This document shows positions 55,403-63,989 of a stretch of DNA of 64,000 nucleotides, one piece after another. The stretch spans positions 248,001-312,000 of the forward strand of contig NZ_JARBUT010000002.1 of the NCBI RefSeq assembly GCF_028882275.1, read 5' to 3'. The notes under the pieces were generated by a model. The model did no database searches. It saw nothing but the letters and a program-made list of their open reading frames with translations, and was not told the DNA's origin. Origin of the DNA: Nocardiopsis sp. N85 (GTDB taxonomy: Bacteria > Actinomycetota > Actinomycetes > Streptosporangiales > Streptosporangiaceae). The first letter of the stretch is position 1; every line of letters starts with the position of its first letter. The translations under genes were made by a program, and so were the position numbers.

Positions 55403-55858
55403 TCAGTCGTCCGAGGGTCCGGGATTCAGCAGTGCCACCACGTCGGCCGGGGTCGCGGCGGTGCGCAACCGGGCGGCCTTGTCGGGGTCGGTGAGGACCC
55501 CGGCCAGTGCGGTGAGGATGCCCAGGTGCTCCTCACCGGAGGCGGCGATGCCGATGGCGACGTGGACGGTGGGGCCGCCCCAGTCGACCCCGTCGGGGAA
55601 CTGGATCACGGCCAGCCCGGTCCTCCTGACGAACACCCGGGACGGGTCGGTCCCGTGCGGGATGGCCACCCCCTCCCCGAGGAAGGTGGGTACCGAGGCC
55701 TCCCGTTCGTGCATCGCGGTCAGGTATCCGGGTTCGACGGCACCGAGTTCCAGCAGGAGTTCCCCGCACTGGTCGATGGCGTCGGCCCGGTCCTTCGCGA
55801 CGCGGCCCAGGCGGACGGCGTCCTCGGTGAGGACCAGTCGGGCCGATTCAGCCGGCAA
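55403..55858 (-). CDS. PTS EIIA, mannitol/fructose type
   Basis: 151 residues of the PTS_EIIA type 2 family. FLGEGVAIPHGTDPSRVFVRRTGLAV contains His68, the phosphoryl acceptor, in the mannitol EIIA context. It receives phosphate from HPr and passes it to EIIB. Start is TTG inside the end of the EIIB gene (11-base overlap), implying translational coupling. Soluble. Confidence 0.93.
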   Translation of the reverse strand: MPAESARLVLTEDAVRLGRVAKDRADAIDQCGELLLELGAVEPGYLTAMHEREASVPTFLGEGVAIPHGTDPSRVFVRRTGLAVIQFPDGVDWGGPTVHVAIGIAASGEEHLGILTALAGVLTDPDKAARLRTAATPADVVALLNPGPSDD

Positions 55859-56156
55859 GGGTGCCCCCGTCCCGGATGGCCTTCTCGACCTCGGCGAACA
55901 CGGGGTCGCCGAGGAACATCCGGAAACCGATCACGACCGTGTCCGGCACCCGGGTGCGGGCGCGCGCGGCCAGGCCCTCCTGGACCAGGACCAGGTCGGC
56001 GTCCTCGGGGATCCGGTCCACCGGCGAGTGCTCGACGTTCACGCCGTACTTGCCGAGGCTGCCCTTGAGCTGGGTGGTGAGCAGGACGCTGCTGCCCATA
56101 CCGGCGTCGCAGGCCACGACGACCTTCTTGATCTCGGACCCTTGGATGCTGCTCAT
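55848..56156 (-). CDS. PTS EIIB, mannitol type
   Basis: 102 residues. VVVACDAGMGSSVLL holds Cys16, the phosphocysteine, in the CxxGMGSS loop of mannitol-type EIIB. VNVEHSPVDRIPEDADLVLVQEGLAARARTR fits the family. In enteric MtlA the B domain is fused to EIIC; here it is a separate protein. Its ATG overlaps the EIIC stop by 4 bases (ATGA). Not a separately listed large frame, but context and motif are clear. Confidence 0.94.
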   Translation of the reverse strand: MSSIQGSEIKKVVVACDAGMGSSVLLTTQLKGSLGKYGVNVEHSPVDRIPEDADLVLVQEGLAARARTRVPDTVVIGFRMFLGDPVFAEVEKAIRDGGTLAG

Positions 56157-57268
56157 ACGGCGCTCTCCTCGTTCTTCTCGGAGTTCTGCTGGGTCGCGGC
56201 CTCTTCGCGGGCGGCCTTGCGCTCGGCCCGGCCGAAGCCGAGCAGGAGCGAGGCGACCACGAAGGAGACCACGGTGGCCACGGTGACACCGGCCAGGACG
56301 GACAGGTGACCACCGGGCGGGGTGACGGCCATGAGGGCGATGATGCTGCCGGGCGAGGCCGCGGAGACGAGGCCGGCGTCCAGGACCATGAAGGTGGCCA
56401 CACCGGACATGCCGCCGGCGATGACGGCCAGGATCAGCTTCGGCTGGGCGAGGATGTACGGGAAGTAGATCTCGTGGATGCCGCCGAAGAAGTGGATGAC
56501 GATGGCGCCGGGCGCGGTGGCGCGGCTGATCCGGGGGCCGAAGAGCATGCAGGCGATGAGCACGCCGAGGCCGGGGCCGGGGTTCGTCTCGATGAGGAAC
56601 TCGATGGCGCGGCCGTCTTCGAGGGCGCGGGCCGTGCCCAGCGGGGTGAACACGCCGTGGTTGATGGCGTTGTTGAGGAACAGCACCTTGGCGGGCTCGA
56701 CGATGATCGAGACCAGCGGCAGCAGGCTGTTGTCGATGAGGAACTGCACCCCGGCGCCGAGGCCGTTGGCGATGCGGCTGACGATCGGTCCGACGGCGTA
56801 GGCGCCCAGGATCGCCATGAGCGCGGCGAGGATGCCGGCGCTGAAGTTGTTGACCAGCATCTCGAAGCCGGACTTGATGCGCGGCTGCACGACGCGGTCG
56901 AAGTGCTTCATGAGGTACGCGGCGAGCGGACCCATGACCATGGCGCCGAGGAACATCGGGATCTCGGCGGAGACGATCACACCCATGGTGGCGGCCGCGC
57001 CGACCACACCACCGCGCTGCCCGTGCACCATGGTGCCGCCGGTGTAGGCGATGAGCAGGGGCAGCAGGTAGGTGATCATCGGCCCGACGAGCTGGGCCAG
57101 GTACTCGTTGGGCCACCAGCCGTCGGGGATGAAGAGGGCGGTGATCAGGCCCCAGGCGATGAACGCGCCGATGTTGGGCATGACCATGCCGGCGAGGAAC
57201 CCGCCGAAGCGTTGGATTCCCGAGCGCGCCGAGGCGAGCGCCGTGTTCTGCTGCTGTGCGGTGGACAT
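56153..57268 (-). CDS. mtlA: PTS EIIC, mannitol type permease
   Basis: 371 residues with about eight to ten membrane helices. GFLAGMVMPNIGAFIAWGLITALFIP, VGAAATMGVIVSAEIPMFLGAMVMGP, LNNAINHGVFTPLG and GGIHEIYFPYILAQPKL are hallmark segments of mannitol permease; the GIHEIYFPY loop holds the substrate-binding Glu. It carries the hexitol and phosphorylates it with EIIB. ATG with GGAGG upstream. Confidence 0.95.
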   Translation of the reverse strand: MSTAQQQNTALASARSGIQRFGGFLAGMVMPNIGAFIAWGLITALFIPDGWWPNEYLAQLVGPMITYLLPLLIAYTGGTMVHGQRGGVVGAAATMGVIVSAEIPMFLGAMVMGPLAAYLMKHFDRVVQPRIKSGFEMLVNNFSAGILAALMAILGAYAVGPIVSRIANGLGAGVQFLIDNSLLPLVSIIVEPAKVLFLNNAINHGVFTPLGTARALEDGRAIEFLIETNPGPGLGVLIACMLFGPRISRATAPGAIVIHFFGGIHEIYFPYILAQPKLILAVIAGGMSGVATFMVLDAGLVSAASPGSIIALMAVTPPGGHLSVLAGVTVATVVSFVVASLLLGFGRAERKAAREEAATQQNSEKNEESAV

Positions 57269-57332
57269 GTGGGGGACCTCCTGGGAGGTGCGGCCGACGT
57301 GGGAGCCGGGCCGTAGAGGTGGGTGGTGAGTG

Positions 57333-57393
57333 GGCACCCGTCCGGTTGGACGGACGGTGTTCGGACGGGGAAGCACCGCCCCGAACGGGTGCC
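57333..57393 (-). other. Hairpin between DeoR and EIIC genes
   Basis: A 9-bp stem (GGCACCCGT / ACGGGTGCC) with a 43-base internal region. It may partly end or protect the repressor message before the EII genes. Confidence 0.35.
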
Positions 57394-57401
57394 GGTCCTG
57401 G

Positions 57402-58163
57402 TCAGACCGCCCGGACGCGGGGTCCGGTGGCCTCCAGTTCGTCGGCGAGGCCGCTGGCCAACCCCTGGTCGGTGATGATCAGGTCCAGGTCCTCGACGGA
57501 GGCGAAACGGGCGAAATGGTCGTTGCCGACCTTGGTGTGGTCGGCGAGGAGGACGGCTCGTCTGGCCGAGGCGATCATGGCGCGCTTGACCTCGGCCTCC
57601 GCCGGATCGGGCGTGGTGAGCCCGCGTTCGACGGAGATGCCGTTGGTGGCCATGAAGGCGACGTCCACGAAGGATTCGGCCAGCGACCTCAGCGCCCAGG
57701 CGTCGACCGCGGCCTGGGTCCGGGTGCGCAGACGACCGCCGAGCAGCATCAGGTTGATGTTGGTGCGCGGCGTGAGCGTGAGAGCGATGGAAAGGGAGTT
57801 GGTGACGACGGTGAACTCCCGGTCGACGGGCAACTGCTCGGCGAGCCGGCCGATGGTGGAGCCGGCGTCGAGCAGGATGGCGCCCTCGGCGGGGAGTTCG
57901 TCCAGGGCCGCCTTGGCGATCCGCTCCTTCTCCTGGGTCATGACGGAATCGCGCACGTTGAGCGCGGGCTCGAAGCCCAGTCGCTCGACGGGGATCGCGC
58001 CACCGTGGACCCGCCGCAGGACCCCGTGGCGTTCCAGCGCCGTGAGGTCTCGTCGGATGGTCTCGTAGGTGACGTCGAACTCCGCGGCGAGCCCCGTGAC
58101 GTCGACCCGGCCGTCCCGGCGGGCGCGTCCGAGGATCGCCTGCTGGCGCTCTTCCGCGTACAT
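57402..58163 (-). CDS. DeoR/GlpR-family repressor of the PTS locus
   Basis: 253 residues. N-terminal helix-turn-helix: ERQQAILGRARRDGRVDVTGLAAEFDVTYETIRRDLTALERHGVLRRVHGGAIP. The C-terminal DeoR sensor domain (about 75-250) binds a sugar phosphate; ILLDAGSTIGRLAEQL is its phosphate loop. It leads the minus-strand PTS operon and faces the PfkB-type kinase gene across the promoter region, so it probably represses both arms until the sugar phosphate appears. Confidence 0.93.
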   Translation of the reverse strand: MYAEERQQAILGRARRDGRVDVTGLAAEFDVTYETIRRDLTALERHGVLRRVHGGAIPVERLGFEPALNVRDSVMTQEKERIAKAALDELPAEGAILLDAGSTIGRLAEQLPVDREFTVVTNSLSIALTLTPRTNINLMLLGGRLRTRTQAAVDAWALRSLAESFVDVAFMATNGISVERGLTTPDPAEAEVKRAMIASARRAVLLADHTKVGNDHFARFASVEDLDLIITDQGLASGLADELEATGPRVRAV

Positions 58164-58482
58164 GTTGGATCACCTGTGTTTCGGTGTGGTTTTCGGTGAG
58201 TTTAATCGTGTTGCCTGGGACACACAAGGGGTACCTTCATCCAATATCCCAGCAAGACCACCCGGGGACCGTATCTCGCGCCACCCGGCATGAACATCGC
58301 CGTGAACATGGGAGGAAGCATCCACGGGACCCGCCCCGGCAAGCCGGACGGCACCCCTACGGTGTTCCAGGGAACCGGAAACCAGGGGGCAACAGTATTG
58401 ACACACACAGATGAACACACATAATCAAAGGCAGTCCAACATCCGGACCGGGCCGGGCGCAGCGACCGCGAAAAGAGCTTCC
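58164..58482. other. Divergent PTS promoter region
   Basis: 319 bases with promoter signals at both ends. The side near DeoR has a TGTGTTTCGG direct repeat (about 58168-58190), and the side near the kinase has ACACACAG/ACACACAT repeats. The similar words at both ends are good candidates for DeoR operators. The middle shows no gene. Confidence 0.45.
58398..58425 (+). promoter_or_regulatory. Vegetative promoter for the kinase-HPr operon
   Basis: TTGACA (58398-58403) and CATAAT (58420-58425) are separated by 16 bases, 58 bases before the kinase start codon. One of the few near-consensus sigma-70 promoters in this window. The ACACACA repeats between and beside the hexamers are likely DeoR targets, which would block RNA polymerase. 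Confidence 0.75.
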
Positions 58483-59436
58483 ATGATCCTGACCCTCACC
58501 CCCAACCCGAGCGTGGACCACACCCTGGAGGTGGACCGCCTCATCCGAGGCGAGGTCCTGCGGGTGGGTTCCACGCGTGCCCAGCCGGGCGGCAAGGGCG
58601 TCAACGTCGCCCGGGCCCTGCACCTGGCCGGGGCGGACACCCGGGCGATCCTGCCCGTGGGCGGGGGCGGCGGCGCCGAACTCACCACCCTGCTCGGCGA
58701 CCTGCCCCGCCTCACCGTCCCCATCGAGGGCGAGACCCGGGCCAACGTCGCCGTCACCGAGACCGACGGCACCACCACCAAGCTCAACGCGCCCGGACCC
58801 CACCTGTCCCCCGCCGAGACCGACTCCCTCCTGGCCGCGCTGGAGGACGAACTGTCCGAGCGCCCCGCCTGGGTGGTCGCCAGCGGCAGCCTCCCCGCCG
58901 GGGCCGGCGACGACCTGTACGTGCGCGTGGCCGAACTGGCCGCCGCCCACGGCGTCGCCCTGGCCCTGGACACCTCCGGCAAACCCCTGGAGGCGGCGGT
59001 GAACGCCGGTTCGGTCGCGCTCGTCAAACCCAACCTGGAGGAGCTCTCGGAGCTGAGCGGCCGGCCTCTCACCGACGTCGGCGAGGTCACCGCGGCCGCC
59101 CGGGAACTCATCGCCCTCGGCAACGGATCGGTCCTCGTGACGCTGGGTGGGCACGGTGCCATACTCGTGGGGCCCGAACACGTGTGGTGGGCGCGCGGTC
59201 CCCGGGTGCGCACCCGCAGCACCGTGGGCGCCGGCGATTGCGCCCTCGCCGGGTTCCTGATCCCCGCCGACTCCCCCGTCGAACGCCTGCGCCACGCGGT
59301 CGCCTGGGGGACCGCCGCGGTGTCCCTGCCCGGAACGACCATCCCCTCACCCGACGACGTGAACGTCGACGCCGTCGAGGTGGTCCCCGATCCCGATCCG
59401 ACCTGGCCGATCGACTCCCTCGTCGACCGCCCGTGA
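58483..59436 (+). CDS. fruK: PfkB-family 1-phosphofructokinase-like kinase
   Basis: 317 residues. MILTLTPNPSVDHTLEVDRL, PGGKGVNVARAL and TVGAGDCALAGFL (catalytic GAGD Asp) define the 1-phosphofructokinase/tagatose-6-phosphate kinase branch of PfkB. It phosphorylates a ketose phosphate to a bisphosphate. Which one (fructose-1-phosphate, tagatose-6-phosphate or fructose-6-phosphate) depends on the sugar imported. ATG with AGCTTCC spacing weak; HPr follows 32 bases downstream. Confidence 0.9.
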   Translation: MILTLTPNPSVDHTLEVDRLIRGEVLRVGSTRAQPGGKGVNVARALHLAGADTRAILPVGGGGGAELTTLLGDLPRLTVPIEGETRANVAVTETDGTTTKLNAPGPHLSPAETDSLLAALEDELSERPAWVVASGSLPAGAGDDLYVRVAELAAAHGVALALDTSGKPLEAAVNAGSVALVKPNLEELSELSGRPLTDVGEVTAAARELIALGNGSVLVTLGGHGAILVGPEHVWWARGPRVRTRSTVGAGDCALAGFLIPADSPVERLRHAVAWGTAAVSLPGTTIPSPDDVNVDAVEVVPDPDPTWPIDSLVDRP

Positions 59437-59468
59437 CCAGGTCAACGGACCCTCCCAAGGAGCAACAG

Positions 59469-59735
59469 ATGTCCCAGCGCACCGTCGCCGTCGGTTCCGT
59501 CCTCGGACTGCACGCCCGTCCCGCCACCCTGTTCGTGCAGGCCGTCAACGCCACCGGCCTGCCCGTCACCGTCGCCGGCGAGGGACAGGACCCGGTGGAC
59601 GCCCGCAGCCTGCTCGCCGTGATGTCCCTGGGCGTCAAGCACGGCGAGGAGGTCACCCTCGCCACGGAGGGCGAGAACGCCGACGAGGCCTTGGACTCCC
59701 TGGCCGAACTCCTCGCCTCCGACCTGGACTCCTGA
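59469..59735 (+). CDS. ptsH: HPr phosphocarrier protein
   Basis: 88 residues. SVLGLHARPATLFVQ holds His15, phosphorylated by EI. DARSLLAVMSLGVKHGEEV has Ser47 in place of the regulatory Ser46, although HPr kinase is generally absent from actinobacteria. It carries phosphate from EI to EIIA. ATG preceded by CCAAGGAGCAACAG. Second gene of a two-gene operon. Confidence 0.96.
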   Translation: MSQRTVAVGSVLGLHARPATLFVQAVNATGLPVTVAGEGQDPVDARSLLAVMSLGVKHGEEVTLATEGENADEALDSLAELLASDLDS

Positions 59736-59765
59736 TCCCCGGGGCCGTGGGTCCCGACGAACACG

Positions 59766-59807
59766 AACGCCCGCGCCGCCGATCATCGGATCGGTGACGC
59801 GGGCGTT
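59766..59807. terminator. Terminator between ptsH and convergent SDR gene
   Basis: A perfect 10-bp outer stem (AACGCCCGCG / CGCGGGCGTT) encloses a further inner stem with CCGAT/ATCGG. It lies 31 bases after ptsH and serves both convergent transcripts. Confidence 0.65.
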
Positions 59808-59844
59808 GACGTGTTCCGCGTGTTCGGGCGGGCCGCCGGAGCGG

Positions 59845-60609
59845 TCAGTCCCGGTCGGGGGCGACCCGGTGGATCCTGTGCTGGGCGGCCTGGGCACGGG
59901 GGCGGACCACCATCAGGTCGATGTTGACGTGCGCGGGCCGGGTGATCGCCCACACGATGGTGTCGGCGACGTCCTCCGCGCTGAGCGGGTCGGGCACGCC
60001 CGCGTAGACGGCCTCGGCCGCGTCGGAGTTCCCGCGCAGCCGGTTGAGGGAGAACTCCTCGGTCTTGACCATGCCCGGGGCGATCTCCAGGACCCGGACG
60101 GGCTCTCCGCACAGTTCCAGGCGCAGGGTCGCGGCCAGGGTGTGCGCGCCGTGCTTGGCCGCGACGTACCCGCCGCCGCCCTCGTAGACGACGTGCCCGG
60201 CGACGGAGCTGACCACCAGGACCGTGCCGGCCCCGCTCTCGACGAGCGCGGGCAGCAGGGCCTGCGTCATGTTGAGCACGCCCAGCACGTTGACCTCGTA
60301 CATCGCCCGCCAGTCGGCGGGGTCGGCGGTGGCGACGGATTCGGTGCCGATGGCGCCGCCGGCGTTGTTGACCAGCACGTCGCAGGACGGCAGGGACGCG
60401 GCGAAGGCGTCGACGGCGTCCCGGTCGGTGACGTCCAGGACCTCGGCACGGGCGTTGTGGCCGGCCTTCACGAGTTCGGCCGCGAGTTCCTCGACCCGGT
60501 CGGCGCGGCGGGCCACGAGGACCACGTCGTACCCCTCGGCGGCCAGACCCCGGGCGGTGGCGGCGCCGATACCGCTGCTGGCGCCGGTGACGACGGCGGT
60601 CGCTGTCAT
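59845..60609 (-). CDS. Short-chain dehydrogenase/reductase
   Basis: 254 residues of the classical SDR fold. TGASSGIGAATARGLA is the NAD(P) loop, VLVNNAGGAIG the adenine region, and YVAAKHGAHTL contains the catalytic Tyr-x3-Lys; the Ser is in VSSVAGHV. It closely resembles YdfG/serine-3-dehydrogenase-like enzymes; substrate not determined. ATG start in a region separate from the PTS operon. Confidence 0.93.
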   Translation of the reverse strand: MTATAVVTGASSGIGAATARGLAAEGYDVVLVARRADRVEELAAELVKAGHNARAEVLDVTDRDAVDAFAASLPSCDVLVNNAGGAIGTESVATADPADWRAMYEVNVLGVLNMTQALLPALVESGAGTVLVVSSVAGHVVYEGGGGYVAAKHGAHTLAATLRLELCGEPVRVLEIAPGMVKTEEFSLNRLRGNSDAAEAVYAGVPDPLSAEDVADTIVWAITRPAHVNIDLMVVRPRAQAAQHRIHRVAPDRD

Positions 60610-60922
60610 GGTGGTTCCCCTCCTGCAAGGTCGTTGTCGCGCCGAGCGTATCCGGGGGACGCCCGGGACGGTCCGGTCGCCCCCGGGCGCCTCGGTGCGC
60701 GCGTCGTCGACGGCGGCGTGCGCGCCTGGTCCGGGGCGAGGCGCGCCCCGGACCAGCAGAAATGCCACCGGGAAAACCGACCGATTTTCAGAAGGCCATG
60801 ACAATACAACCTTGACAGGAAGAATCAAAAGCAGATCTGGCCGAATTCGGCCACCCACTTGCAGCAAGTCGATTCGCTTTATAACGTTCACCGGGACCGA
60901 ACGCAGTCGACCCGAGGAAAAA

Positions 60923-61411
60923 ATGAAGTTGACGTTGTCTTTCACCTCCCTGGCCGCCGCCGTGATCACCGGCGCCGCCCTTCTCGCGACACCCGCCCAG
61001 GCGGCCGAGGTCCCGACCCTCCCCCAGAGCGCACCCGTGGGGATCGAGGCCCACGTGGTCTCCAGCGAGACCGAGCCGACCGGGACCACGGTCGTCCACC
61101 TCTCGGACGGCGCGGTCCTGCGCGACGCGCCCTCCGGGTCGGTGGAGGCGGCGAACAAGTCGTGCGCCGCCAAGGAGGTGTGCCTGTGGAGCGGCACCAA
61201 CTACACCGGGCGGAAATTCAGCTACTCGGCGGGGAGCGCCTGCTGGAACATGTTCAGTCCGATGGTCGTCAGGTCCCTGAAGACGGGGTCCCAGCGCGTC
61301 CTGCCCGCCATCTGGACGAAGAAGGACTGCAAGGGGACGCCCTCCAACAGCTACCGGCAGGGGGTCGGCATCCCCTCGATGAGCCACTACGCCGCGTCGG
61401 TGCGCTTCTGA
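60923..61411 (+). CDS. Secreted I36-type peptidase inhibitor
   Basis: 162 residues. Signal peptide MKLTLSFTSLAAAVITGAALLATPAQA, then a pro-region and a C-terminal domain with CAAKEVCLWSGTNYTGRKFSYSAGSACWNM...KKDCKG, four Cys and a beta/gamma-crystallin-like Greek-key pattern of the I36 (SMI) inhibitors of metalloproteases. The RBS GAGGAAAAA precedes the ATG. A large palindrome follows. Confidence 0.9.
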   Translation: MKLTLSFTSLAAAVITGAALLATPAQAAEVPTLPQSAPVGIEAHVVSSETEPTGTTVVHLSDGAVLRDAPSGSVEAANKSCAAKEVCLWSGTNYTGRKFSYSAGSACWNMFSPMVVRSLKTGSQRVLPAIWTKKDCKGTPSNSYRQGVGIPSMSHYAASVRF

Positions 61412-61438
61412 TGTGACGGGACCGCGAGAGCGGGAACG

Positions 61439-61482
61439 ACGGGCGTCGCCCCCGGTGGGATCCCACCGGGGGCGACGCCCGT
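61439..61482 (+). terminator. 44-bp perfect palindromic terminator
   Basis: The arms ACGGGCGTCGCCCCCGGTGG and complement continue through GATC without a loop, 22 bp each. It begins 27 bases after the inhibitor gene's stop codon, so it should be that gene's terminator. Confidence 0.75.
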
Positions 61483-61596
61483 TCGGGGAAACCGATGGCC
61501 GGAAAAAGGCGTTCGTGTTAGCGTGAACCGATCCGGCATTCACGTGCGTTATATACGTTCTCTTTTCCATTCCCCTCGATTCCCGGGAGGTAGGAA

Positions 61597-62856
61597 CTGC
61601 ACCCCGAGGAGATTCCGGCGCGACCGGCTTTGCTTCGCAGATACGTCCTTTTCTCCCTCGGTTCCACCACCGCGGACTTCGCTTTCGGCGCGGTGTTCGT
61701 GACCGTTCTGCTCGCCCGGGGGATCGACCCCTTGCAGCTGGGCACGCTGCTGGCGGCGTCCGCCGTGTTCGGTCTGGCCGCGGAGGCGCCCAGCGGCGCG
61801 CTCGGCGACCGGTACGGGCACCGTCGGCTGCTCGCCTCGGGACTGGTGGTCTGGGGCGTCGGTTTCGTGCTGTTCGGCTGGGCCGACGGCGTCCCCGTGA
61901 CCCTCCTCGGGACGGTGCTGTGGGCGGTGGGCTTCCACCTGCACTCGGGCGCGCTCACCGCGCTGGTGGTCAACCGGATCGGGACGCGCGACCGCGCCGT
62001 CCGGATCGCCCGGGTGGTGCGCTGGGGACAGATCGGCTCCCGGTTCGGCGGGGTGCTCGGCGGCGTGACGGTGATGCTCGGCGGCACCTGGCTGTCGGGG
62101 GACGCGCTGATCCTGGTCGCCGGAGCGATGCTGGTCGCGCTGGGTCTCGCGGTCCCCCTGTCGTTCCCCATGAGCCCGGGGCGCCGCGGGGTGTCGGTGG
62201 GCGCCCTGGTCCGGGAGTCCGTGACGACGCTGGCGGGGCGGCGGTTCGCGCCGCTGGTCGTCCTGGTCGTCGGGCTGACCGTCGTCAAGGCGGTACTGGT
62301 CATGAGCTGGCAGCCCCTGGTGACGGCGCGGTACGGCGACGACGTCCGGATCAACGGGATGGTCCTGCTCGTGATGACCTTCGCGCTGGCCCTCGGAGCG
62401 GCCTGCTCCCGGTTCCTCGGGCATCGGAATCCCCACCTGTGGGGTTCGGCGTGTGTGATCGCCACCGGGGTGCCGCTGTTCCTGGTGGCCTGGGACCTCC
62501 TGCCGCCGGTGGTCGCTCTGATCCTCGCCGAGTTCCTGCTCGGCGTGTCGCAGGCGCTGTTCGTGGTGTGGGAGCACCTGATGTACAGCGACGCCGCGCG
62601 CAACGCCCTGTTCTCGACGATGTCCTTCGTCGCGTTGGCCGTGCTCTCCATGACCCACGTGCTGTTCGGTTGGGCCTGGGACGGATACGGTCTCGAAACG
62701 GCGATGACGGTCGTTCTCGTCGTGTCCGTCGTCGCCGCCGCCGCGACGGCGCCCCTGGCCTTCGCCTTCCCCGAGTCCCGCCGTTTCTTCGACCCCGGGG
62801 GAAGGGCGGAGAGGGGTGCCCCGGGTGACTCCGAGGAGAGCGACGTGAGGGAGTGA
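61597..62856 (+). CDS. MFS transporter, possible CTG start
   Basis: About 408-419 residues with 12 predicted helices. LGDRYGHRRLLASGLVVWG is the MFS motif A loop. FFVWEHLMYSD and related loops suggest a drug exporter. The usual call starts at TTG 61630, but it has no nearby Shine-Dalgarno. Eleven codons upstream, CTG 61597 lies 6 bases behind a perfect GGAGG (61586-61590), in frame with no stop. A CTG start is rare; I prefer it here but both are plausible. Confidence 0.8.
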   Translation: MHPEEIPARPALLRRYVLFSLGSTTADFAFGAVFVTVLLARGIDPLQLGTLLAASAVFGLAAEAPSGALGDRYGHRRLLASGLVVWGVGFVLFGWADGVPVTLLGTVLWAVGFHLHSGALTALVVNRIGTRDRAVRIARVVRWGQIGSRFGGVLGGVTVMLGGTWLSGDALILVAGAMLVALGLAVPLSFPMSPGRRGVSVGALVRESVTTLAGRRFAPLVVLVVGLTVVKAVLVMSWQPLVTARYGDDVRINGMVLLVMTFALALGAACSRFLGHRNPHLWGSACVIATGVPLFLVAWDLLPPVVALILAEFLLGVSQALFVVWEHLMYSDAARNALFSTMSFVALAVLSMTHVLFGWAWDGYGLETAMTVVLVVSVVAAAATAPLAFAFPESRRFFDPGGRAERGAPGDSEESDVRE

Positions 62857-62951
62857 TCCGGGGCGGCCCCTCCCCCCGGGTCACTCCCGGGGCCCCGGAT
62901 CCGGGTCGGATAACCTGCCCGTGCACGTTCGGGGAGGAATGCGGGGGAATC

Positions 62952-63989
62952 ATGAGCCACCTGTCGGAGCTGCTGCGGGATCGGCCGATCGTCCAAGCGC
63001 CCATGGCCGGCGGGGGTTCCACTCCCGAGCTGGTGGACGCGGTGTGGCGGGGCGGGGGAACGGGTTTCCTCGCCGCCGGGTACCTGGCCCCCGAGAAGGT
63101 CGAGGAACAGGTCGCGTCGGTGCGGGCGCGGGGCGTGGCCGCGTTCGGGGTGAACGTGTTCGTGCCCGGACCGCCCGCCGACCCCGCCGTGGTGGCGGCC
63201 TACCGCGAGGAACTGATCGCCGAGGCCGAACGCCACGGCACGGAGGTGGGCCGACCGGTCCACGACGACGATGCCTGGGACGCCAAGATCGACCTGTTGG
63301 AGCGGCTCGCCGTCCCGGTCGTGAGCTTCACGTTCGGTTGCCCCGACGGCAACGTGCTGCGCCGCCTCCAAGAGGCGGGGTCGGCGATCGTCGTCACCGC
63401 CACCACGGTGGACGAGGCGCTGATGGCGGTGGCGCGCGGCGCCGACGGCGTGTGCGTCCAGGGTGTGGAGGCCGGTGGCCACCGGGCGTCGTTCGACCCG
63501 ACCCGGGGCGCGGACCGGCCCACCCTGGAGCTGGTCGCCGCCGTCGCCTCGGCGGTCGAGGTGCCGGTGATCGGCGCGGGCGGGATCATGAGGGGCCGGG
63601 ACGTGGCGGCCGTACTGGAGGCGGGCGCGTCGGCCGCGCAGCTGGGCACGGCGTTCCTGCGCTGCCCCGAGAGCGGGGCCCGCCTCGACCACAAGCTGGC
63701 CCTGGTCGACCCCGACTTCACCGAGACGGCGTTGACGTGGGCGTTCACCGGCCGTCCCGCGCGCGGTCTGGTCAACCGGTTCATCACCGAGCACCCGAAG
63801 GCCCCGCACGCCTACCCGGAGGTGCACCACATGACCCGGCCGCTGCGGGCGGCCGCGGCACAGTCCGCCGACACGGGCGGCATGGCCCTGTGGGCGGGCG
63901 AGGGGTTCCGCGAGGCCACCGACGATCCGGCGACCGAGGTCGTGACCCGGCTGCGCCGCGAGGCGGTGGCGGCCGGTGCCCGGATCTGA
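62952..63989 (+). CDS. Nitronate monooxygenase (NMO/2-nitropropane dioxygenase family)
   Basis: 345 residues, FMN-dependent TIM barrel. IVQAPMAGGGSTPELVDAV opens the family, GVEAGGHRASFD carries the conserved His for catalysis, and VPVIGAGGIMRGRDVAAVLEAGASAAQLGTAFL binds FMN phosphate. It oxidises nitronates such as propionate-3-nitronate to aldehydes or keto acids. ATG chosen at MSHLSELLRDRP. It is the last gene of the window. Confidence 0.93.
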   Translation: MSHLSELLRDRPIVQAPMAGGGSTPELVDAVWRGGGTGFLAAGYLAPEKVEEQVASVRARGVAAFGVNVFVPGPPADPAVVAAYREELIAEAERHGTEVGRPVHDDDAWDAKIDLLERLAVPVVSFTFGCPDGNVLRRLQEAGSAIVVTATTVDEALMAVARGADGVCVQGVEAGGHRASFDPTRGADRPTLELVAAVASAVEVPVIGAGGIMRGRDVAAVLEAGASAAQLGTAFLRCPESGARLDHKLALVDPDFTETALTWAFTGRPARGLVNRFITEHPKAPHAYPEVHHMTRPLRAAAAQSADTGGMALWAGEGFREATDDPATEVVTRLRREAVAAGARI

